A stretch of 64,000 nt of DNA from assembly GCF_001182895.1 (NCBI RefSeq), contig NZ_LFQR01000058.1, positions 20,488-84,487 on the forward strand, written 5' to 3'. This document shows, piece after piece, positions 50,121 to 60,275 of this stretch. Both the position numbers and the translations under genes were made by a program. The first letter of the stretch is position 1, and every line of letters begins with the position of its first letter. This DNA is from Frateuria defendens (GTDB lineage: Bacteria; Pseudomonadota; Gammaproteobacteria; Xanthomonadales; Rhodanobacteraceae). The notes under the pieces were generated by a model. It was given only the letters and a program-made list of their open reading frames with translations. It searched no databases and was not told where the DNA came from.

Positions 50121-51902
50121 ATGCCGGAGCAGGACGCCTTGCCCCGCCGCGAGCGCGGCGCCGTGGTGCTGATCGCCGTGCTGACGGGGTTGGCCTTGTA
50201 CCTGGCCGACCAGGGACAGCGCGCGGGCTGGTGGCCCTTCGCTGCCCCGACCCGCCTGGTCGGTTGGTACACCCTGGCGATCGGCTTGCCGCCCGTGATG
50301 GTGCTGGCCCTGCGGCGGCTCGACGACCGCCGCTATGCGCGCGCGCTGCTCGCGCTGACGGCGGGGTTGCTGGCGCTGGCGACGTGGGCCGGCTGGAGCA
50401 TCGACGCTCCCTCGATCCATGCCGACACCGTGATCGCGCCGTACGTGCTCAGCCTCGGCGGGGCCCTGTTCCTGCTGCTGCCGTTCCTGCAGGCCTACCT
50501 CGACAGCGGCCGCTGGCGTCCCGATTACCCGCGGCTGTTCGGGCATGCCTGGCAGAACGGCCTGATCCTGCTGCTGGCGGTGGCCTTCGTCGGCGTGTGC
50601 TGGTTGCTCTTGACCCTGTGGGCGGAGCTGTTCGCGCTGGTGGGCCTGCGCATCTTCCGCGAGCTGTTCGGCTGGCGTCCGTTCGTCTACCTCGCTACCG
50701 GCCTGATGGCGGGGCTCGGCCTGCTGGTCGGGCGCACGCAGCAGCGGGCGCTCGAGGTCACGCGGCAGATCCTGTTCGGGGTGTGCCGGGGGCTGCTGCC
50801 GCTGGTCGCCTTCATCGGCGTGCTGTTCGTGCTGAGCCTGCCGTTCACCGGCCTGGAAGGCCTGTGGCGCACGCGCATGGCCGCGAGCATCCTGATCGCG
50901 CTGCAACTGGTGATGGTGCTGCTACTCAATGCCGTGCGGCAGGACGGCACCGGGAACGTGCCGTATCCGGCGTGGCTGCGGCGCATCGTCGAGGCGGGCC
51001 TCTTGAGCCTGCCGCTGTACGCGGGCCTGACCCTGTACGCGCTGTACCTGCGCGTGGCCCAGTACGGCTGGACGGCGGAGCGGGTGTGGGTCGCGCTGCT
51101 GGCGCTGCTGCTGGCCGGTCACGCGCTGGGTTATGCCGTCGCCGTGCTGCGCTGGCGTCGCGGCTGGCTGCACGACGTGCCTCGGGTCAACGTGGCGCTG
51201 GCCCTGTGCAGCGTGCTGCTGGCCGCCGCGGCCGACTCGCCGCTGCTCGATCCGCATCGCATCGCCGTGGCCAGCCAGCTGGCGCATTGGCGGGCGGCGG
51301 GCAAGGCACCGGAGGAACTGGATCTCGACTACCTGCGCTTCGACAGCGGCCGCCTGGGCTACCGGGCCGTGCAGGCGTTGCGCGACGATCCGGACGTCAT
51401 CGCCAGCGCCACGCTGAGCCAGGCGATGACCGATGCGCTGGCGAGGACGTCGCCCATGCCATGGCGCCGCCTGCAAGCACCGCCCACGCCAGCCGAGCTG
51501 CGCGGCCGGATCCGGTTGGGGCCCGGCGTCGCGCCGGTCGAGGACAGCTACCTCGACGCCCTGCTGACGCACCGGCTGCCCGACGCGGGCTGTCTACGCA
51601 AGCAGGCCGATTGCCTGCTGCTGACGCCCGACCTGCGCGGTGATGGCCAGCGCCAGCACCTGCTGTGCGAGGTGGGCGGGCTGGTGGAATGCGTCCTCGC
51701 CACCCGGGACGCCCAAGGCTGGACGGCCCAGGGCAGCGTGACCTGGGCCTGGATGGATCAGCACAAGGTCCGCGCCGCTTTGCTCGCCGGCCAGCTGGTG
51801 CCGCGCCAGCCGGACTGGCCCCTGCTCGAAGTCGCCGGCGAGCGGGCCGCGTTGTTTTCGCCGGAGGCCGCCGCGCCGCGGTCCGACGCAAAGCCGCGCT
51901 GA
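50121..51902 (+). CDS. DUF4153 multi-pass membrane protein
   Basis: A 593-residue integral membrane protein. About ten transmembrane helices occupy residues 10-370 (for example GAVVLIAVLTGLALYLADQG and LFLLLPFLQAYLDSGRW), followed by a soluble C-terminal part (about 380-593). The helices and the stretch RELFGWRPFVYLATGLMAGL match DUF4153, whose role is unknown. GGAGGGG precedes the ATG at 50121 and decides the start. It is divergent from sbcB. Confidence 0.85.
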   Translation: MPEQDALPRRERGAVVLIAVLTGLALYLADQGQRAGWWPFAAPTRLVGWYTLAIGLPPVMVLALRRLDDRRYARALLALTAGLLALATWAGWSIDAPSIHADTVIAPYVLSLGGALFLLLPFLQAYLDSGRWRPDYPRLFGHAWQNGLILLLAVAFVGVCWLLLTLWAELFALVGLRIFRELFGWRPFVYLATGLMAGLGLLVGRTQQRALEVTRQILFGVCRGLLPLVAFIGVLFVLSLPFTGLEGLWRTRMAASILIALQLVMVLLLNAVRQDGTGNVPYPAWLRRIVEAGLLSLPLYAGLTLYALYLRVAQYGWTAERVWVALLALLLAGHALGYAVAVLRWRRGWLHDVPRVNVALALCSVLLAAAADSPLLDPHRIAVASQLAHWRAAGKAPEELDLDYLRFDSGRLGYRAVQALRDDPDVIASATLSQAMTDALARTSPMPWRRLQAPPTPAELRGRIRLGPGVAPVEDSYLDALLTHRLPDAGCLRKQADCLLLTPDLRGDGQRQHLLCEVGGLVECVLATRDAQGWTAQGSVTWAWMDQHKVRAALLAGQLVPRQPDWPLLEVAGERAALFSPEAAAPRSDAKPR

Positions 51903-52226
51903 GAGCCTGTTCACGATCTTGCTGCCGGCGCGTTGGAGCCATGGAGCGCGTCTTGCGGTAGCCATGGGGGCGCGGGAACGCTAGCGATTGCGCTCTTGCT
52001 CGTCGTTCCGACGTAGGCCGGAGGCGCTTCACAACAGCGAAGCTGGTCACCCAGCGCCACACGTCCGGGTTTTTGAAGCGAAACGTTGGCGCGAACTGGC
52101 CGACCTTCGGCAGATGAGCGAAACACCGGCCGAAGGCCGGCCAGCTTGCGATGGGGCTCCAACAACACAGGGTTGGGCTTCAACAACACTGCACGCCACC
52201 AGCAGGAAGATCGTGAGCAAGCTCTG
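51902..52226. repeat. About 325-bp element with imperfect terminal inverted repeats
   Basis: The left end AGAGCCTGTTCACGATCTTG (about 51902-51925) and the right end (about 52198-52226, AGATCGTGAGCAAGCTCTGG) are imperfect inverted copies. It sits between the DUF4153 gene and eutB, and the left end shares GAGCCTGTTCA with the 32013-32104 element. No coding frame inside is convincing. The gene-free stretch runs 51903-52374; 52223-52265 continues a repeat shared with 47743. Confidence 0.6.
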
Positions 52227-52374
52227 GAGCGCGCTGCGCGCGGCAAGCCTACGCAGCGGCACGCCTGGCGTCATGGTCGCGCGCCGGCGCACTCCCTCGG
52301 CAAGCCAAGCCCCAGGCGTGTTGCGTCGCAAAATCCGGCCGCCTTAGTATCGGTAAGGACAGCGAGGGTTGCCG

Positions 52375-53763
52375 ATGGCCTATACCGCGACACTGGGCGC
52401 CACGCGCTACCGCTTCGACGATCTGCGTTCGCTGATGGCGAAGGCGTCGCCGCGCCGTTCCGGCGACGAGCTGGCCGGGATCGCCGCCGCCAGCGAGGCC
52501 GAGCGCGTGGCCGCGCGCTACGCGCTGGCGGACCTCCCGCTGCAGGCCTTCCTCGAACGCGACCTGGTGCCCTACGAGGACGACGAAGTCACCCGGCTGA
52601 TCGTCGACACGCACGACGTGCAAGCCTTCGCCCCGGTGGCCCACATGAGCGTGGGCGAGCTGCGCGACTGGCTGCTCTCCTACGAGGCCGACGCGGCCGT
52701 GCTCACCGCGCTGGCGCCGGGGCTGACGCCGGAGATGGCGGCGGCGGTGTCCAAGCTGATGCGCAACGCCGACCTGATCGCGGTGGCCGCCAAGTGCCGC
52801 GTCGCCAGCGCCTTCCGCACCACGCTCGGCCGGCCCGGCACGCTGGCCAGCCGCCTGCAGCCCAACCATCCCACCGACGACCCGGCCGGCATCGCCGCGG
52901 CGGTGCTCGACGGCCTGCTGTTCGGCATGGGCGACGCGGTGATCGGCATCAACCCGGCCGGCGACAGCGTGGCCGACTGCATCGGCCTGCTCGAACTGCT
53001 CGACGAACTGCGCCGGCGCTTCGACATCCCGATGCAGTCCTGCGTGCTGGCCCACGTCACCACCAGCCTCAAGGCGATCGAGCGTGGCGCGCCGGTGGAC
53101 CTGGTGTTCCAGTCCGTCGCCGGCACCGAGGGCGCCAACTTAGGCTTCGGCGTGAACCTCGCGCTGCTGCGCGAGGCGCACGAGGCGGCGCGCGCGTTGA
53201 AGCGCGGCACGGTCGGGCAGCAGTGCATGTACTTCGAGACCGGGCAGGGCAGCGCGCTGTCGGCCGGCGCGCACCACGGCGTGGACCAGCAGACGCTGGA
53301 GGCGCGCGCCTACGCGGTGGCGCGCGCGTTCGACCCGCTGCTGGTCAACACCGTGGTCGGTTTCATCGGGCCGGAATACCTCTACGACGCGCGGCAGATC
53401 GTCCGCGCGGGGCTGGAGGACCATTTCTGCGGCAAGCTGCTCGGCCTGCCGATGGGCGTGGACGTCTGCTACACCAACCACGCCGAGGCCGATCAGGACG
53501 ACATGGACGTGCTGATGCACTTGCTCGCCAACGCCGGCGTCAATTTCCTGATCGCGGTGCCGGGGGCAGACGACGTGATGCTCAATTACCAGAGCCTGTC
53601 CTTCCACGACGTGCTGGGCCTGCGCCACACGCTGGGCCTCGGGCCCGCACCGGAATTCGCGCAGTGGCTGGCGCGCATGGGCCTGCTCGACGGGCAGGGC
53701 CGGCTGCCGCCGCCGTCCGCGGGCAGCGCGCCGGTGCGCCGGCTGCTGGGTGCGGCGCGATGA
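52375..53763 (+). CDS. eutB: Ethanolamine ammonia-lyase large subunit
   Basis: The TIM-barrel subunit of the adenosylcobalamin enzyme that splits ethanolamine to acetaldehyde and ammonia. The 462 residues match the family (E. coli 453). Conserved stretches: AKCRVASAFRTTLGRPGTLA, RLQPNHPTDDPAGIAAAVLD, FQSVAGTEGANLGFGVNLAL and QCMYFETGQGSALSAGAHHG, then GVDVCYTNHAEADQDDMDVL. The ATG at 52375 is preferred to the TTG two codons earlier. It overlaps eutC (ATGA). There are no microcompartment, eutA or eutE genes here, as in other non-enteric species that use eutBC plus a permease. Confidence 0.96.
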   Translation: MAYTATLGATRYRFDDLRSLMAKASPRRSGDELAGIAAASEAERVAARYALADLPLQAFLERDLVPYEDDEVTRLIVDTHDVQAFAPVAHMSVGELRDWLLSYEADAAVLTALAPGLTPEMAAAVSKLMRNADLIAVAAKCRVASAFRTTLGRPGTLASRLQPNHPTDDPAGIAAAVLDGLLFGMGDAVIGINPAGDSVADCIGLLELLDELRRRFDIPMQSCVLAHVTTSLKAIERGAPVDLVFQSVAGTEGANLGFGVNLALLREAHEAARALKRGTVGQQCMYFETGQGSALSAGAHHGVDQQTLEARAYAVARAFDPLLVNTVVGFIGPEYLYDARQIVRAGLEDHFCGKLLGLPMGVDVCYTNHAEADQDDMDVLMHLLANAGVNFLIAVPGADDVMLNYQSLSFHDVLGLRHTLGLGPAPEFAQWLARMGLLDGQGRLPPPSAGSAPVRRLLGAAR

Positions 53764-54497
53764 CGGCGGGCCTCGACCCCTTCGCGCGGCTGCGCGCGCT
53801 CACCCGCGCACGCATCGGCCTCGGCCGCAGTGGCGATGCGCTGCCCACCCGGGCCCTGCTCGATTTCCAGGCCGCCGCCAGCCAGGCGCGCGACGCGGTG
53901 CACGCGGCGATCGACCTCGACGCCTTGCGCCGGGCGCTGGCGCCGCGCGCGTGCATCGAGGTGGCCAGCCGCGCGCCCGATCGCACGGCCTACCTGGCGC
54001 GGCCCGACTGGGGGCGCGAACTGGGGCAGGGCATGGACGCGCTGGACGCCGCGCGCGGCGACTACGACCTCGCCTTCGTGATCGCCGACGGCCTCTCCGC
54101 CACCGCCGCGATGGCGCATGCCCTGCCGCTGCTGGACGCCACGCGGCGGCGGCTGGCCGGCTGGTCGATCGCGCCGATGGTGCTGGCGCGGCAGGCGCGG
54201 GTGGCGCTAGGCGATGCCGTCGCGCAACGGCTCGGCGCGCGCATGGTGGCGGTGCTGATCGGCGAGCGGCCGGGCCTCAGCGTGGCCGACAGCCTCGGCG
54301 TGTATTTGACCTGGGCGCCGCGCGCCGGCCACCCGGATGCGCTGCGCAACTGCCTCTCCAACATCCACGCCCATGGGCTCGACTACGAACGCGCCAGCGG
54401 CCTGCTCGCGGCGCTGGCGACGGAGGCGCGCCAGCGCCGGCTGACGGGCACGGCGTTGAAGCTCGATGTTTCCCTGCCGGCGTCGGAAAGTCGATGA
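53760..54497 (+). CDS. eutC: Ethanolamine ammonia-lyase small subunit
   Basis: The 245-residue partner of EutB, which helps bind cobalamin. Typical stretches: ARIGLGRSGDALPTRALLDF, QAAASQARDAVHAAIDLDAL, FVIADGLSATAAMAHALPLL, ARMVAVLIGERPGLSVADSL and LTWAPRAGHPDALRNCLSNI. The ATG overlaps the eutB stop, so the subunits are translated together. It is slightly shorter than the E. coli protein (295), having the compact N terminus usual outside enterics. Confidence 0.95.
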   Translation: MTAGLDPFARLRALTRARIGLGRSGDALPTRALLDFQAAASQARDAVHAAIDLDALRRALAPRACIEVASRAPDRTAYLARPDWGRELGQGMDALDAARGDYDLAFVIADGLSATAAMAHALPLLDATRRRLAGWSIAPMVLARQARVALGDAVAQRLGARMVAVLIGERPGLSVADSLGVYLTWAPRAGHPDALRNCLSNIHAHGLDYERASGLLAALATEARQRRLTGTALKLDVSLPASESR

Positions 54498-54558
54498 GGG
54501 ACGCGACAAGGCGAGCGGCAGGGGCGCGTTGTCTCGTCGTCATGGGGCGACCATGGTG

Positions 54559-54806
54559 GCGTGCGGCGCTGGATGCCGGCCTGCGCCGGCATGACGGGCG
54601 GGGTGAGCGCGGTTCGCCATCGCGCTTCGTCCACGTCCCCGCCGCTCGCCCGCCGCACGAAGCCGGGTTCGATACCTGGCATCTCGCCGCACAGGATGCT
54701 GCACGGCCTGGATGTAACGCGACCGGACATAGGCCGGCCGGATGCGGCTCAGGCGGCATCCCCCCTCGTCGTCATGCCGGCGCAGGCCGGCATCCAGTGC
54801 CGCGCC
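54559..54806. repeat. Inverted pair of REP-like palindromes flanking 176 bp
   Basis: Left arm 54559-54594 and right arm 54771-54806 are inverted copies with few mismatches, each centred on the palindrome ATGCCGGCCTGCGCCGGCAT (or its complement). This type of REP/BIME sequence is common between genes in xanthomonads and many proteobacteria. It fills most of the 379-base gap (54498-54876) between eutC and the permease, where no gene is seen. Confidence 0.8.
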
Positions 54807-54876
54807 GCCACCGGATGGCCTCGAACTTCCCTCATCCCAGCATGCACACCCACGAACATTTCCCCGGAGTCCATCC

Positions 54877-56244
54877 ATGACCCAACCCGCCACCCTCGCC
54901 AAGCACCTCAACGGCTGGCACCTGTGGGGCATCGCCGTGGGGCTGGTGATCTCGGGCGAGTACTTCGGCTGGAGCTACGGCTGGGCCGGCGCGGGCACGC
55001 TGGGCTTCCTGGTCACGGCGGCGTTCGTCACGCTGATGTACGTCACCTTCATCTTCAGCTACACGGAGCTGACCACCGCGATCCCGCATGCAGGCGGGCC
55101 GTTCGCCTACGGCTACCGCGCGTTCGGGCCGTGGGGCGGGCTGGTGGCGGGCTTCGCCACCCTGGTGGAGTTTGTGTTCGCGCCGCCGGCGATCGCGCTG
55201 TCCATCGGCGCCTACCTCAACGTGCAGTTCCCGGCGTTGCCGCCCAAGGCGGTGGCGGTGGGCGCGTACGGGGTGTTCATGGCGCTCAACATCGCCGGCG
55301 TGTCGATCGCGGCCACGTTCGAGCTCATCGTCACGCTGCTCGCCATCGTGGAGCTGCTGGTGTTCATGGGCGTGGTGGCGCCGGGTTTCGCGTGGGCGAA
55401 TTTCGCCGCGTACGGCTGGGCCGGGCAGGACGCCTTCGGCGCGCACGCGCTGGGCGGCATGGTGGCGGCCATTCCCTTCGCGATCTGGTTCTACCTCGCC
55501 ATCGAGGGCGCCGCGATGGCCGCCGAGGAAGTGCGCGAGCCGCGCCGCACGGTGCCGGTGGCCTACATCGCCGGCATCGGCACGCTGGCGCTGCTGGCCT
55601 TCGGCGTGATGCTGTGCGCGGGCGGCGTGGGCGACTGGCGCCGGCTCGCCGACATCAACGACCCGCTGCCGCAGGCGATGCGCGCGGTGGTGGGCGAGCA
55701 CAGCGGCTGGCTGCACATGCTGGTGGCGGTGGGCCTGTTCGGGCTCATTGCTTCCTTCCACGGCATCATCATGGGCTACTCGCGGCAGATCTTCGCGCTG
55801 GCCCGCGCGGGCTTCCTGCCGCCCGCGCTGGCGCGGCTGGGCCGGCGGCGCACGCCGCATTGGGCGATCCTCGCCGGCGGCGCGGTGGGCATCGCGGCGA
55901 TCTTCTCCGACAGCCTCGTGCAACTGGGCGGGCAGCCGCTCACCGCCAACATCGTCACGCTGTCGGTGTTCGGCGCGGTGACGATGTACATCGTGGCGAT
56001 GCTGGCGCAGCTTAAGCTGCGCCGCCGTGAGCCTGGGCTGGCGCGGCCGTTCCGTGCGCCGTGCCACCCGTGGTTCCCGCTGGTCGCGCTCCTCGCCGCG
56101 GTGCTCTGCCTGGTGACGATGGTGGTCTACAACCCGCTGCTGTTTGCGGTCTTTCTCGCGCTGTTCGCGCTCGCCGCCGCCTACTACTTCTTCGCCGTGC
56201 GCGGCCGCGCCGCGACGCCGGAGGCGCTGGGCGAGAGCGCCTGA
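54877..56244 (+). CDS. eat: APC-family permease, ethanolamine transporter type
   Basis: A 455-residue, 12-helix amino acid-polyamine-organocation transporter. The opening [20 protein letters not shown] and [20 protein letters not shown] matches ethanolamine permeases; [20 protein letters not shown] and [20 protein letters not shown] are conserved APC blocks. Location after eutBC on the same strand supports ethanolamine import, although a REP-like pair intervenes. The ATG at 54877 has CCCGGAG upstream. No regulator of the eut genes is in the window. Confidence 0.9.
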   Translation: MTQPATLAKHLNGWHLWGIAVGLVISGEYFGWSYGWAGAGTLGFLVTAAFVTLMYVTFIFSYTELTTAIPHAGGPFAYGYRAFGPWGGLVAGFATLVEFVFAPPAIALSIGAYLNVQFPALPPKAVAVGAYGVFMALNIAGVSIAATFELIVTLLAIVELLVFMGVVAPGFAWANFAAYGWAGQDAFGAHALGGMVAAIPFAIWFYLAIEGAAMAAEEVREPRRTVPVAYIAGIGTLALLAFGVMLCAGGVGDWRRLADINDPLPQAMRAVVGEHSGWLHMLVAVGLFGLIASFHGIIMGYSRQIFALARAGFLPPALARLGRRRTPHWAILAGGAVGIAAIFSDSLVQLGGQPLTANIVTLSVFGAVTMYIVAMLAQLKLRRREPGLARPFRAPCHPWFPLVALLAAVLCLVTMVVYNPLLFAVFLALFALAAAYYFFAVRGRAATPEALGESA

Positions 56245-56321
56245 GCCGCGTTTCCTCCCGCGGCCCGGCGCGACGCGGGCCGGCCGGCTGTTTTAGACTG
56301 CGCCGCTTGCCCGGAGGACGC

Positions 56322-56885
56322 ATGAGCCAAGCCAACGATGAAAACCTGATCTGGATCGATCTGGAGATGACGGGGCTGGACACCGACCAGGATTCGGTGC
56401 TGGAGATCGCCACGCTCGTCACCGACAAGGACCTCAACATCCTGGCCGAAGGGCCGGTGTTCGCCATCCACCATCCGGCCGAGCGGCTGGAGTCGATGGA
56501 CGCCTGGAACCGCAACCAGCACCAGCGCTCGGGCCTGTGGCAGCAGGTGCTCGAATCGAGCATCGACCACGCCACGGCCGAGCGGGCCACGCTGGACTTC
56601 CTGCGCGAGTGGGTGGGCCCCGGCAAGTCGCCGATGTGCGGCAACTCGATCTGCCAGGACCGCCGCTTCCTGCACCGGCAGATGTCGCATCTGGAGCGCT
56701 ACTTCCACTACCGCAACCTCGACGTGTCCACGCTCAAGGAACTCTCGCGCCGCTGGTCGCCGGAGATCGCGCGCGGGGTGAGCAAGGAGTCCGCGCACAC
56801 CGCGCTCTCGGACATCCGCGACTCCGTGCAGGAGCTGCGCTACTACCGCCAGTTCATGGGCGCGCTGGGCGGGCTGGTCGCCTGA
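56322..56885 (+). CDS. orn: Oligoribonuclease
   Basis: An essential 3'-5' exonuclease that degrades 2-5 nt RNAs, including pGpG from cyclic-di-GMP breakdown. The 187 residues match the family (E. coli 181). DEDDh residues: [10 protein letters not shown] (Asp, Glu), [15 protein letters not shown] (Asp) and [16 protein letters not shown] (His, Asp). GGAGGACGC precedes the ATG. The stop overlaps the folP start by one base (TGATG), so they form an operon. Confidence 0.97.
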   Translation: MSQANDENLIWIDLEMTGLDTDQDSVLEIATLVTDKDLNILAEGPVFAIHHPAERLESMDAWNRNQHQRSGLWQQVLESSIDHATAERATLDFLREWVGPGKSPMCGNSICQDRRFLHRQMSHLERYFHYRNLDVSTLKELSRRWSPEIARGVSKESAHTALSDIRDSVQELRYYRQFMGALGGLVA

Positions 56886-57799
56886 TGGGCACGCCCGATC
56901 CGCTGTTCGCGCCCGTGCTGGACTGCGCCGGCCGCCGGCTGGTGCTGGACCGGCCGCGCGTGGTGGGCATCGTCAACGTTACGCCCGATTCCTTCTCCGA
57001 CGGCGGCGAGCACGCCGACGCCGCGGGCGCGGTGGCGCACGGCCTGATGCTGGCGGAGCAGGGCGCGGCTATGCTCGACGTGGGCGGCGAATCCACCCGC
57101 CCCGGCGCGGCCGAGGTGCCGCTGGAGGAAGAACTGCGCCGGGTGATCCCGGTGATCGAGCAACTTGTCGCGCGGACCGCGCTGCCGATCGCGGTGGACA
57201 CCTCCAAGCCCGAGGTGATGCGCGCCGCCGTGGCCGCCGGCGCCGGCATGATCAACGACGTCTACGCGCTGCGCCGCGAAGGCGCGCTGGACGCGGCGGC
57301 CGAACTCGGCGTGCCGGTATGCCTGATGCACATGCAGGGCGAGCCGCGCGGCATGCAGGCGGCGCCGCAGTACGACGACGTGGTGGGCGAGGTGCACCGC
57401 TTTCTCGCCGACCGCCTGTTCGCCTGCGAGCTGGCGGGCCTGGACAAGCGCAAGGTGATGGTCGACCCCGGCTTCGGCTTCGGCAAGACGCTGGAGCACA
57501 ACCTGGCGCTGCTGCGCGCGCTGGAGCGCTTCACGGGCCTGGGCGCCGGCCTCTACGTGGGCCTCTCGCGCAAGTCGATGATCGGCGCCCTCACCGGCCG
57601 CGAGCGCCCGGCCGAGCGCGCGGCCGGCTCCGCCGCCGCGGCGCTGATCGCAGCGCAGCGTGGCGCGCTGCTGCTGCGCGTGCATGATGTCGCCGCCACG
57701 ATCGACGCCCTCGCGGTGTGGCAGGCGGTGAAGGCTGGCGACGCGCCGACGCGCCGCGATGACCGCCCGCCCGCGCCGCGCTGGCCCGACGACGAATGA
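56885..57799 (+). CDS. folP: Dihydropteroate synthase
   Basis: Joins dihydropterin pyrophosphate and p-aminobenzoate in folate synthesis; the sulfonamide target. The 304 residues include the usual ~280-residue TIM barrel: [40 protein letters not shown], the pterin site [20 protein letters not shown] and [30 protein letters not shown], then [20 protein letters not shown]. The C-terminal 20 residues are a polar tail. The start overlaps orn; glmM follows 43 bases downstream, the classic folP-glmM order. Confidence 0.97.
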   Translation: MGTPDPLFAPVLDCAGRRLVLDRPRVVGIVNVTPDSFSDGGEHADAAGAVAHGLMLAEQGAAMLDVGGESTRPGAAEVPLEEELRRVIPVIEQLVARTALPIAVDTSKPEVMRAAVAAGAGMINDVYALRREGALDAAAELGVPVCLMHMQGEPRGMQAAPQYDDVVGEVHRFLADRLFACELAGLDKRKVMVDPGFGFGKTLEHNLALLRALERFTGLGAGLYVGLSRKSMIGALTGRERPAERAAGSAAAALIAAQRGALLLRVHDVAATIDALAVWQAVKAGDAPTRRDDRPPAPRWPDDE

Positions 57800-57842
57800 A
57801 TCCCGCCCGCCGCCGCGCGCGGCCGAGCGCAAGGACCACGCC

Positions 57843-59195
57843 ATGACGCAACTCAAGTATTTCGGCACCGACGGCATCCGCGGCCGGGTCGGGCAATGGC
57901 CGATCAGCGCGGACTTCATCCTGCGCCTGGGCCGCGCCGCCGGCACCGTGCTGGCGCGCGGCGCCGGGCGCCGCCCGCAGGTGCTGATCGGCAAGGACAC
58001 GCGCGTGTCCGGCTACATGTTCGAATCCGCGCTGGAAGCGGGGCTGGTGGCGGCCGGCGTGGACGTGGGCCTGCTCGGCCCGATGCCGACGCCGGCGGTG
58101 GCCTTCCTCACCCGCTCGATGCGCGCGGCGGCCGGCATCGTCATCAGCGCCTCGCACAACCCGCACCAGGACAACGGCATCAAGTTCTTCTCCGCCGACG
58201 GCGAGAAGCTGCCCGACGAGGTGGAGCAGGCGATCGAGCGCGAGCTGGAGGCCGAGTTCGTTACCGTGCCGTCCGAGCGGCTGGGCAAGGCGGTGCGCCT
58301 GGCCGACGCCGCCGCGCGCTACACGGAATTCTGCAAGGCCACCGTGGCGGAGGACTTCAGCCTGCACGGCTTGAAGATCGTGCTCGACTGCGCCAACGGC
58401 GCGACCTACCAGGCGGCGCCCAAGGTGTTCGCGGAGCTGGGCGCGCAGGTGGTCGCCATCGGCGACCGGCCCGACGGCCTCAACATCAACCTCGAGGTCG
58501 GCTCCACCCATCCGCAGACCCTGCAGCGCGCGGTGCTGGCGCACGGCGCGGACCTCGGCATCGCCTTCGACGGCGACGGCGACCGCGTGCAGCTGGTGGA
58601 CCGCCACGGCGCGCTCGCCGACGGCGACGACATCCTCTACGTGCTGGCATGCAGTTGGCGCTCGCGCGGTGCGCTCAAGGGGCCGGTGGTCGGCACGCTG
58701 ATGAGCAACTACGGGCTGGAGAAGGCCCTGGCCGGCATGGGCATCGCGCTGGTCCGCGCCAACGTCGGCGACCGCTACGTGCTGCAGCAGCTCAAGGCGC
58801 ACGGCGGGCTGCTCGGCGGCGAGACCTCCGGCCATATCCTGTGCCTGGACCGGCACACCACCGGCGACGGCATCGTCGCCGCGCTCGCCGTGCTGGAGGC
58901 GCTGGCCGCCAGCGGGCAGGATCTGGCCGAGGCGCGCCAGGGGCTGCACAAGCTACCCCAGGTGATGCTCAACGTGCGCGCGGACGGCGCCCGCGAGGCG
59001 CTGGACGGCGAACCGGTGCGCCACGCGCTGGCCGAAGTGGAGCAGGCCCTGCGCGGCCGCGGCCGCGTGGTGCTGCGCGCCTCCGGCACCGAGCCGCTGG
59101 TGCGCGTGACGGTGGAGGCGGCCGACGCGGACGAGGTGCAGCAGTTGGCGGAGCGCCTGGCCGGCGTCGTAAAATCCGCGGCCGAACGCTCGTGA
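57843..59195 (+). CDS. glmM: Phosphoglucosamine mutase
   Basis: Converts glucosamine-6-phosphate to glucosamine-1-phosphate for UDP-GlcNAc, peptidoglycan and LPS synthesis. The 450 residues match E. coli GlmM (445). The phosphoserine loop [20 protein letters not shown], the metal loop [14 protein letters not shown], the sugar-binding GGETSGHI and the phosphate-binding [11 protein letters not shown] are all present. It opens with [31 protein letters not shown] precedes the ATG. It directly follows folP. Confidence 0.97.
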   Translation: MTQLKYFGTDGIRGRVGQWPISADFILRLGRAAGTVLARGAGRRPQVLIGKDTRVSGYMFESALEAGLVAAGVDVGLLGPMPTPAVAFLTRSMRAAAGIVISASHNPHQDNGIKFFSADGEKLPDEVEQAIERELEAEFVTVPSERLGKAVRLADAAARYTEFCKATVAEDFSLHGLKIVLDCANGATYQAAPKVFAELGAQVVAIGDRPDGLNINLEVGSTHPQTLQRAVLAHGADLGIAFDGDGDRVQLVDRHGALADGDDILYVLACSWRSRGALKGPVVGTLMSNYGLEKALAGMGIALVRANVGDRYVLQQLKAHGGLLGGETSGHILCLDRHTTGDGIVAALAVLEALAASGQDLAEARQGLHKLPQVMLNVRADGAREALDGEPVRHALAEVEQALRGRGRVVLRASGTEPLVRVTVEAADADEVQQLAERLAGVVKSAAERS

Positions 59196-59306
59196 ACCGG
59201 TAGGGCCTCAAGGCCCTTCGCCCAGGTCGCCAAGGATTGGCCCGACGTGCCCCGCCCGGCGGTGGCGGAACAAATCGACCGCACGCTCACCTGGACCGAA
59301 ACCATC

Positions 59307-60242
59307 ATGAAGAACGTTCCCACCCTCGACATCCGCCGCTACGACACCGACCGCGACGCCTTCGTGGCCGAACTCGGCGCGGCCTACCGCGAATTCGGCT
59401 TCTGCTGCATCAGCGGCCACGGCATCGCGTCCGAGCTGATCGACGGCGCCTACGACGCCTTCAAGCGCTTCTTCGCGCTGCCGGCCGAGACCAAGCTGCA
59501 GTACCACGTGCCCGGCAGCGGCGGTGCGCGCGGCTACACGCCGTTCAAGGTGGAGACCGCCAAGGACAGCAAGTACCCCGACCTCAAGGAGTTCTGGCAC
59601 ATCGGCCGCGAGATCCCGCGCGACTCGAAGTTCGCCAGCCTGATGCCGCCGAACCTCTGGCCCGCCGAGGTGCCTGGTTTCAAGGAATACGGTCATGGCC
59701 TCTACGAGGCGCTGGACCAGCTAGGCACCCGCGTGCTGCGCGCGCTGGCGCTGCACATCGGCCTGCCCGAACACTATTTCGAGGACAAGACCGACCAGGG
59801 CAACTCGATCCTGCGCCCGCTGCACTATCCGCCGATCGAGCAGGACGACGTGCCCAACGTGCGCGCCGGCGCGCACGAGGACATCAACTTCATCACCTTG
59901 CTGGTGGGCGCCAGCGCCGAAGGCCTGGAAGTACTCACCCGCGAGGGCGCGTGGCTGCCGATCACCACCGAGGGCGACGCCATCGTGGTCAATATCGGCG
60001 ACATGCTGCAGCGGCTGACCAATCACGTGTACCCGTCCACCACCCACCGCGTGGTGAACCCGCCCAACGCCAGCGCGCGCAAGCCGCGCTACTCGGTGCC
60101 GTTCTTCCTGCATCCGAACCCGGACGTGGTGCTCGACCCGCTGCCGCAGACGGTCACGCCTGACAACCCGAGCCGCTACGACACTTCGATCACCTCGCAC
60201 GAGTACCTGCTGCAGCGGTTGCGCGAGATCAAGCTGATCTGA
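59307..60242 (+). CDS. 2OG-Fe(II) oxygenase, isopenicillin-N-synthase-like
   Basis: A 311-residue non-haem iron oxygenase with the plant-type DIOX_N domain (about 5-120: NVPTLDIRRYDTDRDAFVAE, REFGFCCISGHGIASELI) and a C-terminal oxygenase domain with the HxD motif in GAHEDINFITLLVG and the distal His plus 2OG arginine region in YPSTTHRVVNPP and ARKPRYSVPFFLH. The substrate is unknown. The start MKNVPTLDI at 59307 is preferred over an upstream ATG-like codon with a poor-looking extension. It is separate from glmM by 110 bases. Confidence 0.85.
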   Translation: MKNVPTLDIRRYDTDRDAFVAELGAAYREFGFCCISGHGIASELIDGAYDAFKRFFALPAETKLQYHVPGSGGARGYTPFKVETAKDSKYPDLKEFWHIGREIPRDSKFASLMPPNLWPAEVPGFKEYGHGLYEALDQLGTRVLRALALHIGLPEHYFEDKTDQGNSILRPLHYPPIEQDDVPNVRAGAHEDINFITLLVGASAEGLEVLTREGAWLPITTEGDAIVVNIGDMLQRLTNHVYPSTTHRVVNPPNASARKPRYSVPFFLHPNPDVVLDPLPQTVTPDNPSRYDTSITSHEYLLQRLREIKLI

Positions 60243-60275
60243 CCATCGCCGCCCGGTGCATCGCGCGCCGGGTGC

